DNA of 64,000 nt, from assembly GCF_025370785.1 (NCBI RefSeq), contig NZ_JAMXFA010000011.1, positions 104,862-168,861 on the forward strand, read 5' to 3'. The notes under the pieces are model-generated. The model searched no databases. It worked only from the letters and a program-made list of their open reading frames with translations, and was not told the DNA's origin. This DNA comes from Laspinema olomoucense D3b. Lineage in GTDB: Bacteria; Cyanobacteriota; Cyanobacteriia; Cyanobacteriales; Laspinemataceae. Each line of letters starts with the position of its first letter. Within the stretch, counting starts at the first letter, position 1. The position numbers and the translations under genes were made by a program. Of this stretch, positions 55,446 to 64,000 are shown in pieces.

Positions 55446-55784
55446 TTATTTCCAGCCCCTTTCTGCCTGTTCCAAAACGTAAGCGCCAACCGCTTCGATT
55501 TCGGTAACACTCAATCGGTCATTGTAGGCAGGCATCGGGTTTTTTCCCTGGGTAATCAACTGGGCGATCGCCTCTTGGGTATCCAGATGATTTTTAGCTA
55601 AGGCTTTAAGTTTCAGCGTCTTTCCTCGCCGAATAATATTACCGCCATTGGCATGACACCCGGCACAGTGAACCGTAAAAAGTTTAGCCCCATCCCCTGA
55701 ATTGTCTGCCATTGCCGGTTGTATTCCGACCAGGGTAATTGCCATCATTAACAGCACAATAGCCCTGATTAATCGCTTTTTCAT
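55446..55784 (-). CDS. petJ: Cytochrome c6 family protein
   Basis: This 112-residue protein has a signal peptide (1-26, AMA-D), heme motif CAGCH at 40-44 and axial Met 84 in GKNPMPAY, and ends EQAERGWK, like cytochrome c6. It carries electrons in the thylakoid lumen between cytochrome b6f and photosystem I or an oxidase. The position that is Gln in classical c6, four residues before GKN, is Leu 76 here. That site tunes redox potential, and replacement is typical of c6A/c6B/c6C-type proteins, so this may be a low-potential c6-like protein. It ends 6 bases from the multi-PAS kinase gene, convergently. Confidence 0.82.
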   Translation of the reverse strand: MKKRLIRAIVLLMMAITLVGIQPAMADNSGDGAKLFTVHCAGCHANGGNIIRRGKTLKLKALAKNHLDTQEAIAQLITQGKNPMPAYNDRLSVTEIEAVGAYVLEQAERGWK

Positions 55785-55888
55785 CCTGGGTTTTCCCCTT
55801 ACTTTTAGGTTAAATTTGTTTCTGAATCCCCTCGCCAGATTGGGTGTCCGGTGCCTTGATGAATTTCCCCTAATTCAGGAAAGAGAGA

Positions 55889-55917
55889 ATGAGTAAGGTG
55901 GGCAATGCCCACCTCAT
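55889..55917. repeat. Short palindrome GGTGGGCAATGCCCACC
   Basis: AATGAG-TA-AGGTGGGCA pairs with TGCCCACCT-CATT. It lies 105 bases upstream of the c6 gene, between it and the downstream end of desD. The core is close to that of the hairpin at 29626-29683. Confidence 0.5.
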
Positions 55918-55981
55918 TGATTTTCCTCCCTTTATCTCCTCAAAATTAGGCGAGGGTTGGGTTGAGTGAGAGAGGCTGAAT

Positions 55982-57106
55982 TTATTTTGCCAAATTACTG
56001 GCTAACTCACGCGCCGGGGTTGCCAAAGGTTTGGGCGGAATGCTCATCTCTTTCAACCAATTGTAATTAGAAATCATTGCCCCGGTTAAGGTTTCATGAA
56101 TTTGATATTTAACACCAAATTCTTCACAAACTCCCATCAAAATCTTAGAAATTTCAGGATAATGAATGTGACAAATATGGGGATATAAATGATGGACAAC
56201 TTGAAAGTTTAATCCTCCCATATACCAAGTGCAGAAGGGGTTGTTAGGTGCGAAATCCACTGTCGTGCGAACCTGAAAAATTGCCCATTCATCATCTACA
56301 TGGTTCTGTTCTGGATTCGGCGTAATAAATTCAGCGTTATCCATCACATGAGCCATCATAAATACCTCACAGATTATCGCTCCGTAGGTAAAATAAGTTA
56401 GAAGGAAACCGCCGATGACCGTTAAGGGACTGTAGCCCACTGCCAGGGGAATCCCGATAAAAAGACCCAACCAAACCAACTTACCCACCAGCAAGGTTGC
56501 CAGAGTCATTGGGGAAGGGGTCGGAACCACATGATCATGATATTTGCGCTTGAACAAAATAATTTGAACATCGCAGTACGACCAATACACGGGAATGAGG
56601 GGATAAATAAACCAGATAAACAAATGTTGGAATTTATGATACCATTTGTGAGGCATATCCGGGGACATTCTGACTAATCCATCCCCATGAATTTCTACAT
56701 CGTGGCCCAGAATATTGGTATAGGTGTGGTGGAGATAGTTGTGGCGGAACTTCCATAAATAACTAGACAATCCGATCGCATCGTAGGTTAATCCCAGACT
56801 TTTATTCAGCCATTTATGGTTAGAATAACCGCCGTGATTAGCATCATGACCCACACAAAACGCAAAACCGGCCAATCCTGCAGCAAAAACCATACAGCCC
56901 AGAATTTTAAAGCCAATTCCCGCCGGACCAAAGAGCGTAAAACTGTAAGCCCCAACCATCCATAAAACCAGAGTTAGGGTTTTCAGATACATCTGTGGAC
57001 AATCGCGTTTGGGGATGTTTTCCTCCTGAAAATAGGCTTCAACTCGGCGGTTGAGTTCTTTCCAGAACCCCTTATTTTTGGCAAACGTTACCTTAGTTCC
57101 TGTCAT
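55982..57106 (-). CDS. desD: Acyl-lipid delta-6 desaturase
   Basis: This 374-residue membrane-bound di-iron desaturase has the three His boxes: HDANH at 87-91, HNYLHH at 122-127 and QVVHH near residue 309. The motif HTYTNILGHDVEIHGDG after box two is typical of the cyanobacterial delta-6 enzyme DesD, which makes gamma-linolenic acid in membrane lipids. The glutamine start of the third box is diagnostic for front-end desaturases. It lacks the cytochrome b5 domain of eukaryotic relatives, as expected for the ferredoxin-using cyanobacterial form. Confidence 0.92.
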   Translation of the reverse strand: MTGTKVTFAKNKGFWKELNRRVEAYFQEENIPKRDCPQMYLKTLTLVLWMVGAYSFTLFGPAGIGFKILGCMVFAAGLAGFAFCVGHDANHGGYSNHKWLNKSLGLTYDAIGLSSYLWKFRHNYLHHTYTNILGHDVEIHGDGLVRMSPDMPHKWYHKFQHLFIWFIYPLIPVYWSYCDVQIILFKRKYHDHVVPTPSPMTLATLLVGKLVWLGLFIGIPLAVGYSPLTVIGGFLLTYFTYGAIICEVFMMAHVMDNAEFITPNPEQNHVDDEWAIFQVRTTVDFAPNNPFCTWYMGGLNFQVVHHLYPHICHIHYPEISKILMGVCEEFGVKYQIHETLTGAMISNYNWLKEMSIPPKPLATPARELASNLAK

Positions 57107-57330
57107 GTTTAAGAGAAATTATCAGATTCGCCTTTGTATTCTAACCTATTTGCGCGGTCCGAGACTGAGGATTTTGAACCCAGGGTGGGGAGAGGAATCC
57201 GCCTTTTTAGAGGGGGACAAGACCCCAGATTCGGCTATAGTTTAGGGGTTGAGGATTTCCCAATCGGGAGTGCGATCGCCTGTTCCCCAGGGAATTGCAT
57301 TCTGTGCCACCCCCAAATTTGCCCCGGGGG

Positions 57331-58353
57331 TTAACGGCGGCGATATTCATCCCCACAGTCGCCAATTAATTCCAACAAATTCCGGGCGCGATCGCCAACC
57401 GCATCAATTTTTTTAACATCTGCCGCACTCAAGCTAAACTCAAACACCTTTGAGTTTGCTTGAATATGTTCAGAAACGCCCAATCTTGTACCCACAATTG
57501 CACCCGCTACCGCTGGATTTTCGAGGACATATCGCACCGCTACATTGGCGATCGTCACCTGATATTGATTAGCAATTTGCTCAAGAGTTTGTAACAATTC
57601 CTGAAATAAACTCCAACTTCCCCAAGCCGATTGCATATTTTTATACTTATTCAAAGAAGCCGTATTCAGAACTCGCGGACTCGGTTCCGGCTGTCCTAAA
57701 TACCCTTCGGAAAGTAAACCCCCGCCTAAAGTTCCATAGGCCAATAACTTAATCCCATGCTCCAAACAAAACGGCACCATTTGCTGTTGGGGACGGCGGT
57801 CTAAAATCGAAAATTGCACCTGATTCGAGACAATTTTAATCCCATTTTCGACAATAATTGCCAAATGTTCCGTATCAAAATTCGTCAGGGCTAAATGCTT
57901 AATTTTCCCCTCCGCCTGAAGTTCCGCCATATACTTCAAGGCATCCAAATAATTTTTATCTTGATAATCCCACCAATGGAACTGCATCAAATCTAATGAA
58001 TCCACCCCCATGCGCTGGCGGGAAATATCGATATTCTTTTCCACCAGTTGCCGAGTCATTTTACCCGGACGAGGCACCCACTTGGTAAACGCCTGAAGAT
58101 TTGCCAGGGCAGCTTCCCCGCGTTTTTGAGCCAACTGGCGGCGAAATTCCCCAATAAAATCCTCTGCGGGACCATAATGATCTGCAAGGTCCCAAGTCGT
58201 GAATCCCGCATCCACATAGTCAAACATCGAGGCGATCGCCCCTTGGGGATGAATCGGACCATGAGCACCGGACACCTGCCACATCCCATTTAAAACACGG
58301 CAAATCGTCAAATCCTCAGTCAATTGCACTCGGCTTGATTCAGGTAGCGGCAT
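57331..58353 (-). CDS. Aldo/keto reductase
   Basis: This 340-residue protein has a TIM-barrel aldo/keto reductase pattern, with FTTWDLADHYGPAEDFIGEF holding the catalytic Asp and Tyr, LDLMQFHWWDY, KHLALTNFDTEHL and the C-terminal IVGTRLGVSEHI phosphate-binding region. Such enzymes reduce carbonyls with NADPH. The substrate cannot be told. It diverges from the SnoaL-like gene with a 68-base gap. Confidence 0.9.
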   Translation of the reverse strand: MPLPESSRVQLTEDLTICRVLNGMWQVSGAHGPIHPQGAIASMFDYVDAGFTTWDLADHYGPAEDFIGEFRRQLAQKRGEAALANLQAFTKWVPRPGKMTRQLVEKNIDISRQRMGVDSLDLMQFHWWDYQDKNYLDALKYMAELQAEGKIKHLALTNFDTEHLAIIVENGIKIVSNQVQFSILDRRPQQQMVPFCLEHGIKLLAYGTLGGGLLSEGYLGQPEPSPRVLNTASLNKYKNMQSAWGSWSLFQELLQTLEQIANQYQVTIANVAVRYVLENPAVAGAIVGTRLGVSEHIQANSKVFEFSLSAADVKKIDAVGDRARNLLELIGDCGDEYRRR

Positions 58354-58421
58354 TAAAATTAACTCATCACAGCATTGCTTCCCCTACAATAAATCAAAAT
58401 CAACCCTTCATTGGCTCAACC

Positions 58422-58808
58422 ATGTCTGCCGAACCTGCCGTCCTCGAAGCCAACCTCGCCTTTTATCGTGCCTTTCAGACCAAAAACATGGAAGCCATGA
58501 GCGAAATCTGGTCCAAAGGCATCAACACCCTCTGCATCCATCCCGGACGCAAAATCCTCAAAGGATGGGAAGAAATCCGCCCATCCTGGCAACAAATCTT
58601 TAGAGTCACCACCACCCTAGAAATCGAGATCCAAATTACCGCCAGCGAGTCAATCGGCAACCTCGCCTATATCGTCCTCATCGAAAAAGTCACCCAAACC
58701 AGCAACGGACGGAAAAACCAATCCCTCTCCAACGCCACTAACCTCTTTGAAAACATGGGGGGAAAATGGTATCTCATCCACCATCACGGCAGCCCCATCT
58801 TGCGATAA
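58422..58808 (+). CDS. SnoaL-like / NTF2-fold protein
   Basis: This 128-residue protein has the pattern of SnoaL_3/DUF4440-type alpha+beta barrel proteins: VLEANLAFYRAFQTKNMEAM at the N-terminus, IWSKGINTLCIHPG, and WYLIHHHGSPIL at the end. Related proteins bind small ligands or act as minor isomerases or hydrolases. ATG 58422 gives the family-typical start; the frame is open from 58335 but would overlap the divergent reductase gene. Confidence 0.82.
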   Translation: MSAEPAVLEANLAFYRAFQTKNMEAMSEIWSKGINTLCIHPGRKILKGWEEIRPSWQQIFRVTTTLEIEIQITASESIGNLAYIVLIEKVTQTSNGRKNQSLSNATNLFENMGGKWYLIHHHGSPILR

Positions 58809-58848
58809 AAAAAAAGAGTTAGAGGAATAAAACACCCCTCCAACTCTT
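58806..58848 (-). terminator. Terminator of groEL on the minus strand
   Basis: AAGAGTT-A-GAGG at 58814-58825 pairs with CCTC-C-AACTCTT at 58837-58848. On the minus strand the stem is followed by a run of nine T residues (A-run at 58806-58814 on the plus strand), a classic intrinsic terminator 62 bases after the groEL stop codon. Confidence 0.8.
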
Positions 58849-58910
58849 CCTTCCTTCTGTGAAAATCTGTGAAATCTGTGGTTTGAAATCTGTGGTTTAA
58901 AACACAGGAA

Positions 58911-60611
<1,701 letters not shown>

Positions 60612-60634
60612 TCAATCTGCTCCAAATAGAAAAT

Positions 60635-60661
60635 TTAGCACTCTATGGTGCAGAGTGCTAA
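60635..60661. promoter_or_regulatory. CIRCE operator for HrcA
   Basis: TTAGCACTC at 60635-60643 and GAGTGCTAA at 60653-60661, separated by exactly 9 bases, form a perfect CIRCE element. It is the binding site for the HrcA heat-shock repressor and lies 36 bases upstream of the groEL start. Confidence 0.95.
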
Positions 60662-61448
60662 TTCGTATAAACCGTACAAGCAGGGTGAGGCATGATGGGT
60701 TCCGGACGAGACTCGGGTTGAGGGTGGGCGCTGCTGCACCAGGGGCGAGAGACCCCTCTACTGATTCGGAGTCCGGTTTTTTAAGCCAATTTTAAGGAGG
60801 GCCGATCGCGAGAATCCTTCGAGAGGGATCGGGGTATAGGCAGGGGAAGGGGGAATACAGGTTTATTTTTTCTGCGGTTTTTTAAGCCCTCCAACCCCCT
60901 GCAGGGGAACTTTTAATTCAGGCCCCAAGTCAAGCTGATTGTAATCATTCTTTCTAGGGTTAAAGAAGGAGTAAAACTCCTCCTATGTTCTAGTCAGGGT
61001 TATTTTTTAACGGCAGGAAAAATAACCGTCAGAAATTATCAAGTTTTGAGGTTTCTGAGGGTCATCGAAGTTAGGGGAATTTTTTATAAACTTAAATATA
61101 CTCTTTTTAAAGCGCATTTTACCGGACAACAGAGGAAATTAATTCCAGGTTTTTCATTCAGGTGAATGACTTATTACAGCCTCTTATCACAATTTTGATA
61201 AGGCTGATATTATGCTGCTATTTTTTTGGATGGGATATTTAGGCTCTATCAATCTCAATTTCACAGGCTTCAAAAACACCGGGTTACCCCTAACAGTTTC
61301 CGCAGAGAATCCGGTTTTATCTGAAGAGGCTTGAAGAAATATTAAGGAAAAAAGCGTTCAGAAAATCAGGCAGCTATTTTTTAGGGCGATCGCTTTTTTC
61401 AATCAGGGCTGGTATCTACTCAAAAAAGTAAGGGTTGGAGTAGTCCAG
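60662..61448. other. 787-base intergenic region
   Basis: It lies between divergent groEL and the DUF4347 gene. An inverted repeat GGTTATTTTT (60998-61007) / AAAAATAACC (61018-61027) and a small AGGAGT/ACTCCT hairpin at about 60967-60982 are seen. The central part (61060-61330) is AT-rich. No gene is recognised. Confidence 0.4.
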
Positions 61449-64000
61449 ATGGCGATTGATTTTGATTTGATTAAAAACCAAGATAAGGGCGGAATGCCGG
61501 TGTCAAAAACGGTAGTTTTCATCGACTCGCAAGTAGAAAATTATAAAAGTTTGCTTCAGGGAGTCCGGGAAAATGCCCAGGCGATCGTGTTAGAGGAAGT
61601 AAGCGATGGAGTCCAGCAGATTACCCAGGTTTTACAAACCATCAACAGCCTGGGGGAAACTGTAGATGCAGTTCATATTATTTCTCATGGGAGTCCCGGT
61701 TCGCTCAAGCTGGGTTCTGCTATTTTAGCCTCGGATAATGTAGGGCAATATCGAACCGTTTTGGAGTCCTGGAGAGAGGCGATCGCCCCTGATGGAAATC
61801 TGTTCCTCTATGGATGTCAAGTAGCAGCAGGAATCGGTGCCGAATTTGTAAGAACCCTGAGTCGCTTGACGGGGGTTAATATTGCCGCATCCGTGGATAT
61901 GACGGGCAATTCAGAACGCGGAGGTAACTGGGATTTAGCCTTTAGAACGGGAGAAATAACCGCACCCTTGGCACTCAAACCCGAGGCGATGATGGCATAT
62001 TCGGGAGTTTTGGCGATTCTAACAGTAACGAATGCCAATGATAGTGGGGCGGGGTCTTTAAGAAATGCGATCGCCTCTGCCCAAGGGGGAGACACCATCC
62101 TGTTTGACTCTAGTCTTGCCAATCAAACCATTACCCTGACTAGCGGTCAATTAGAACTAAATAAAGACCTAACCATTGATGGCGCAAATGCTGCTGGGAT
62201 TACGATTAGTGGCAATAATGCCAGTCGAGTTTTCTTCGTTAAAGAGAATACGAATTTTGTTCCCAGTACCGTTACCCTGAGAAATTTGGTCATCGCTGAT
62301 GGAAAAGCTACGGGAATTGGAGAATTAGGTGCAGGGGGAGGCATTTACACCGCAAGTCGTAGCACTCTAACGGTAGAAAATAGTACCTTTAGAAATAATG
62401 TGGCGACCGGAGAAGGGGGCGGGGCAATTTTTGCAGGTTTTAGAAGCACTAATACTATTCTAAATTCTACTTTTGATGCTAATGATGCTACCCCAACTAA
62501 CGCTGAACGAGGAGGAGGGGCGATCGCCATCAAAAGCGTAAGTAATACGTCAGTTATTGGCAGTACCTTCACCAACAATAAAGGGATTAATGGCGGGGCG
62601 ATTAATAGCTTATTAAGTAGCTTAACCGTAGAAGATTCTGTATTTATCAATAACGATTCAACTCCCGGGGGTATTTTAAATCAAAATACAATGGGATATG
62701 GGGGGGCAATTTATACCGATGGCGCTTCAGAAACAACTAATGCTGATACATCTGGAGAGATTATTATCCGCAGTAGTCGATTTGAAGGCAATCGAGGCGC
62801 TGGACAAGGTGGTGGACTCTTTCTCTTTGTTTATGATGGCGATCGCGTGGTGATTGAGGATAGTAAAATCCTCACCAATCAGGTGATTACCAATTATAAG
62901 GGAGATGCCCTGGGCGGCGGTTTGCGTCTCGGAAATGGGGCCGTAAGAATTAGCAATACCACCTTTGCTAATAACCTAGCAGAAAGCCAGGGAGGGGGTT
63001 TATGGGTTGGAGAACGCACTAATCTTGACCTGGTGAATACTACATTTTCTGAAAACCGCGCCCAATTAGCTAATACGACTCAGGGTTTAGGAGGTGGCCT
63101 CGCTATTAATATTCGCGATGGCTATACTGTCAATGTTTTAAACTCCACCATCGCCAATAACGTGGCTGGATTCCAAGGAGGAGGGTTTTGGGGAGGCGGA
63201 ACCAATACAACCCTCACTAATACGATTGTTGCTAATAATGTAGGGGTGAATGGTTTTAATGTTAAACAACAAACCGGGGTTCAATTTAATGATGGCGGGA
63301 ATAACATTCAATTCCCCAGCAAAAATCTGAACGCTTCTCAAGATGTTAACGTCACCGCCAATGTGCTGATCGCCGACCCCCTATTAGGACCGTTGCAGGA
63401 AATAGATGGAGTCTTAATCCATCCCTTACTACCCGGAAGTCCTGCCATTGATGCGGGTAATAATGCCGTAGCACCCACCACGGATAAACGGGGACAAATT
63501 CGGCCCTTTGATGGGGATGAGAATGGGACGGCAGTTGCCGATATTGGGGCTTATGAATTCACCGTTCCCATCCTCTCAGAATTGCCGATTGAAGTATTAC
63601 TAGGAACCACGGCGATCGCCGATAATACCACCACCGCAATTAACCTAGGAACGACCCAAGTTAACGAGGCACTCACCCCCACCTTTACCCTCAGAAATCC
63701 CAACAGTAGCGAAGTTACTTTATCAAACTTACAACTCCCTCCTTCCTTCAGTTTAGTCGGTCCTTTTCCTGGCACAATTCCCCCCAATGCAGAAGTCACC
63801 TTTCAAGTCCAACTCGATGCCAGTAATGCGGGAACTCCCTTGGGAGAGTTACAATTTATCGCCAACAACAACACAGAAAATCCTTTTAACTTTCCCATTA
63901 CTGCCACAATCATTTCCCCACTGCCACCGTCAGAACCCACGGAGGGTACAGCGGGTCCCGGGATAATAGTTGTTGGCCCCATTTTACCTGAATCTCTTCC
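61449..64000 (+). CDS. Large DUF4347/parallel-beta-helix surface protein, 3' end cut
   Basis: The frame is open from ATG 61449 (GGAG about 9 bases upstream) to the window edge, about 850 codons. Residues about 20-185 are a DUF4347 domain (VVFIDSQVENYKSLLQGV, HIISHGSPGSLKLG, LFLYGCQVAAG, TGVNIAASVDMTGN), ending AYSGVL. Residues 195-680 are a right-handed parallel beta-helix with many NNTA/GGGI turns. About 710-820 is an Ig-like ASH/HYDIN-type domain (TFTLRNPNSSEVTLSNLQLP) followed by a Pro-rich linker. Cyanobacterial DUF4347 proteins are usually very long surface or secreted proteins with repeats. There is no N-terminal signal peptide, which is usual for type I secretion. Confidence 0.85.
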   Translation, partial: MAIDFDLIKNQDKGGMPVSKTVVFIDSQVENYKSLLQGVRENAQAIVLEEVSDGVQQITQVLQTINSLGETVDAVHIISHGSPGSLKLGSAILASDNVGQYRTVLESWREAIAPDGNLFLYGCQVAAGIGAEFVRTLSRLTGVNIAASVDMTGNSERGGNWDLAFRTGEITAPLALKPEAMMAYSGVLAILTVTNANDSGAGSLRNAIASAQGGDTILFDSSLANQTITLTSGQLELNKDLTIDGANAAGITISGNNASRVFFVKENTNFVPSTVTLRNLVIADGKATGIGELGAGGGIYTASRSTLTVENSTFRNNVATGEGGGAIFAGFRSTNTILNSTFDANDATPTNAERGGGAIAIKSVSNTSVIGSTFTNNKGINGGAINSLLSSLTVEDSVFINNDSTPGGILNQNTMGYGGAIYTDGASETTNADTSGEIIIRSSRFEGNRGAGQGGGLFLFVYDGDRVVIEDSKILTNQVITNYKGDALGGGLRLGNGAVRISNTTFANNLAESQGGGLWVGERTNLDLVNTTFSENRAQLANTTQGLGGGLAINIRDGYTVNVLNSTIANNVAGFQGGGFWGGGTNTTLTNTIVANNVGVNGFNVKQQTGVQFNDGGNNIQFPSKNLNASQDVNVTANVLIADPLLGPLQEIDGVLIHPLLPGSPAIDAGNNAVAPTTDKRGQIRPFDGDENGTAVADIGAYEFTVPILSELPIEVLLGTTAIADNTTTAINLGTTQVNEALTPTFTLRNPNSSEVTLSNLQLPPSFSLVGPFPGTIPPNAEVTFQVQLDASNAGTPLGELQFIANNNTENPFNFPITATIISPLPPSEPTEGTAGPGIIVVGPILPESL

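Overview
This window is chromosomal DNA from a cyanobacterium, most likely a filamentous, non-heterocystous Oscillatoriales-type strain (the order is inference). The evidence is the very frequent HIP1 octamer GCGATCGC, together with genes largely confined to cyanobacteria or oxygenic phototrophs: an NblS/Hik33-type sensor kinase, Psb32, a c6-type cytochrome, a delta-6 desaturase, GUN4 domains, DUF1830 and DUF4346-like proteins, a four-ACT-domain aspartate kinase and a CIRCE-controlled groEL without groES. Both window edges cut a gene: a GAF histidine kinase on the left and a large DUF4347/beta-helix surface protein on the right.

Layout. 1-7 kb: GAF sensor kinase (minus); an ECF sigma / one-TM anti-sigma / Spy-CpxP-like periplasmic protein cluster (plus); a lipoprotein with two GUN4 domains (minus); an exported peptidoglycan-binding protein. 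7-14 kb: an XRE + ImmA/IrrE metallopeptidase pair, diverging from a run of unassigned genes (two small proteins, a 228-aa protein, two tandem coiled-coil paralogues, and a membrane/coiled-coil/pentapeptide-repeat protein) separated by hairpin-rich repeats. 14-18 kb: the Anbu module (proteasome-like Anbu, alpha-E protein, ATP-grasp), with a G-quadruplex-forming purine/pyrimidine inverted repeat between the convergent genes. 18-27 kb: mostly housekeeping (C15 peptidase, hisH, aspartate kinase, sucrose-synthase-like glycosyltransferase, psb32, fabG, DUF1830, EamA transporter).

27-46 kb: a two-gene ABC-ATPase + PD-(D/E)XK nuclease operon that looks like a defence module; purD; an NDP-sugar epimerase; a minus-strand Nudix / ADP-ribosylglycohydrolase / photolyase run; a copper-chaperone-like protein; folK; a polynucleotide-kinase-like P-loop domain fused to a WYL-like domain; dusA; glpK; then a sensor kinase followed by a tight set of a degenerate PD-(D/E)XK-like protein, an unknown protein and a NADAR-family protein. 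46-64 kb: a 220-bp MITE-like inverted-repeat element upstream of nblS; nblS with an adjacent response regulator; a strongly folded intergenic element and an orphan tnpB with a damaged zinc ribbon; a membrane protein; a seven-PAS histidine kinase; a c6-type cytochrome; desD; an aldo/keto reductase; a SnoaL-like protein; groEL with CIRCE and its terminator; and the start of the DUF4347 protein.

The best candidates for undescribed biology are the ATPase-nuclease pair (27951-29506), the NADAR cassette (44145-45846), the PNK-WYL fusion (36664-38703), the coiled-coil cluster opposite the XRE/ImmA pair (8249-13975), and the Cys/His-rich insert in the NblS-type kinase. All assignments come from reading the sequence and from memory of protein families; no database search was run.
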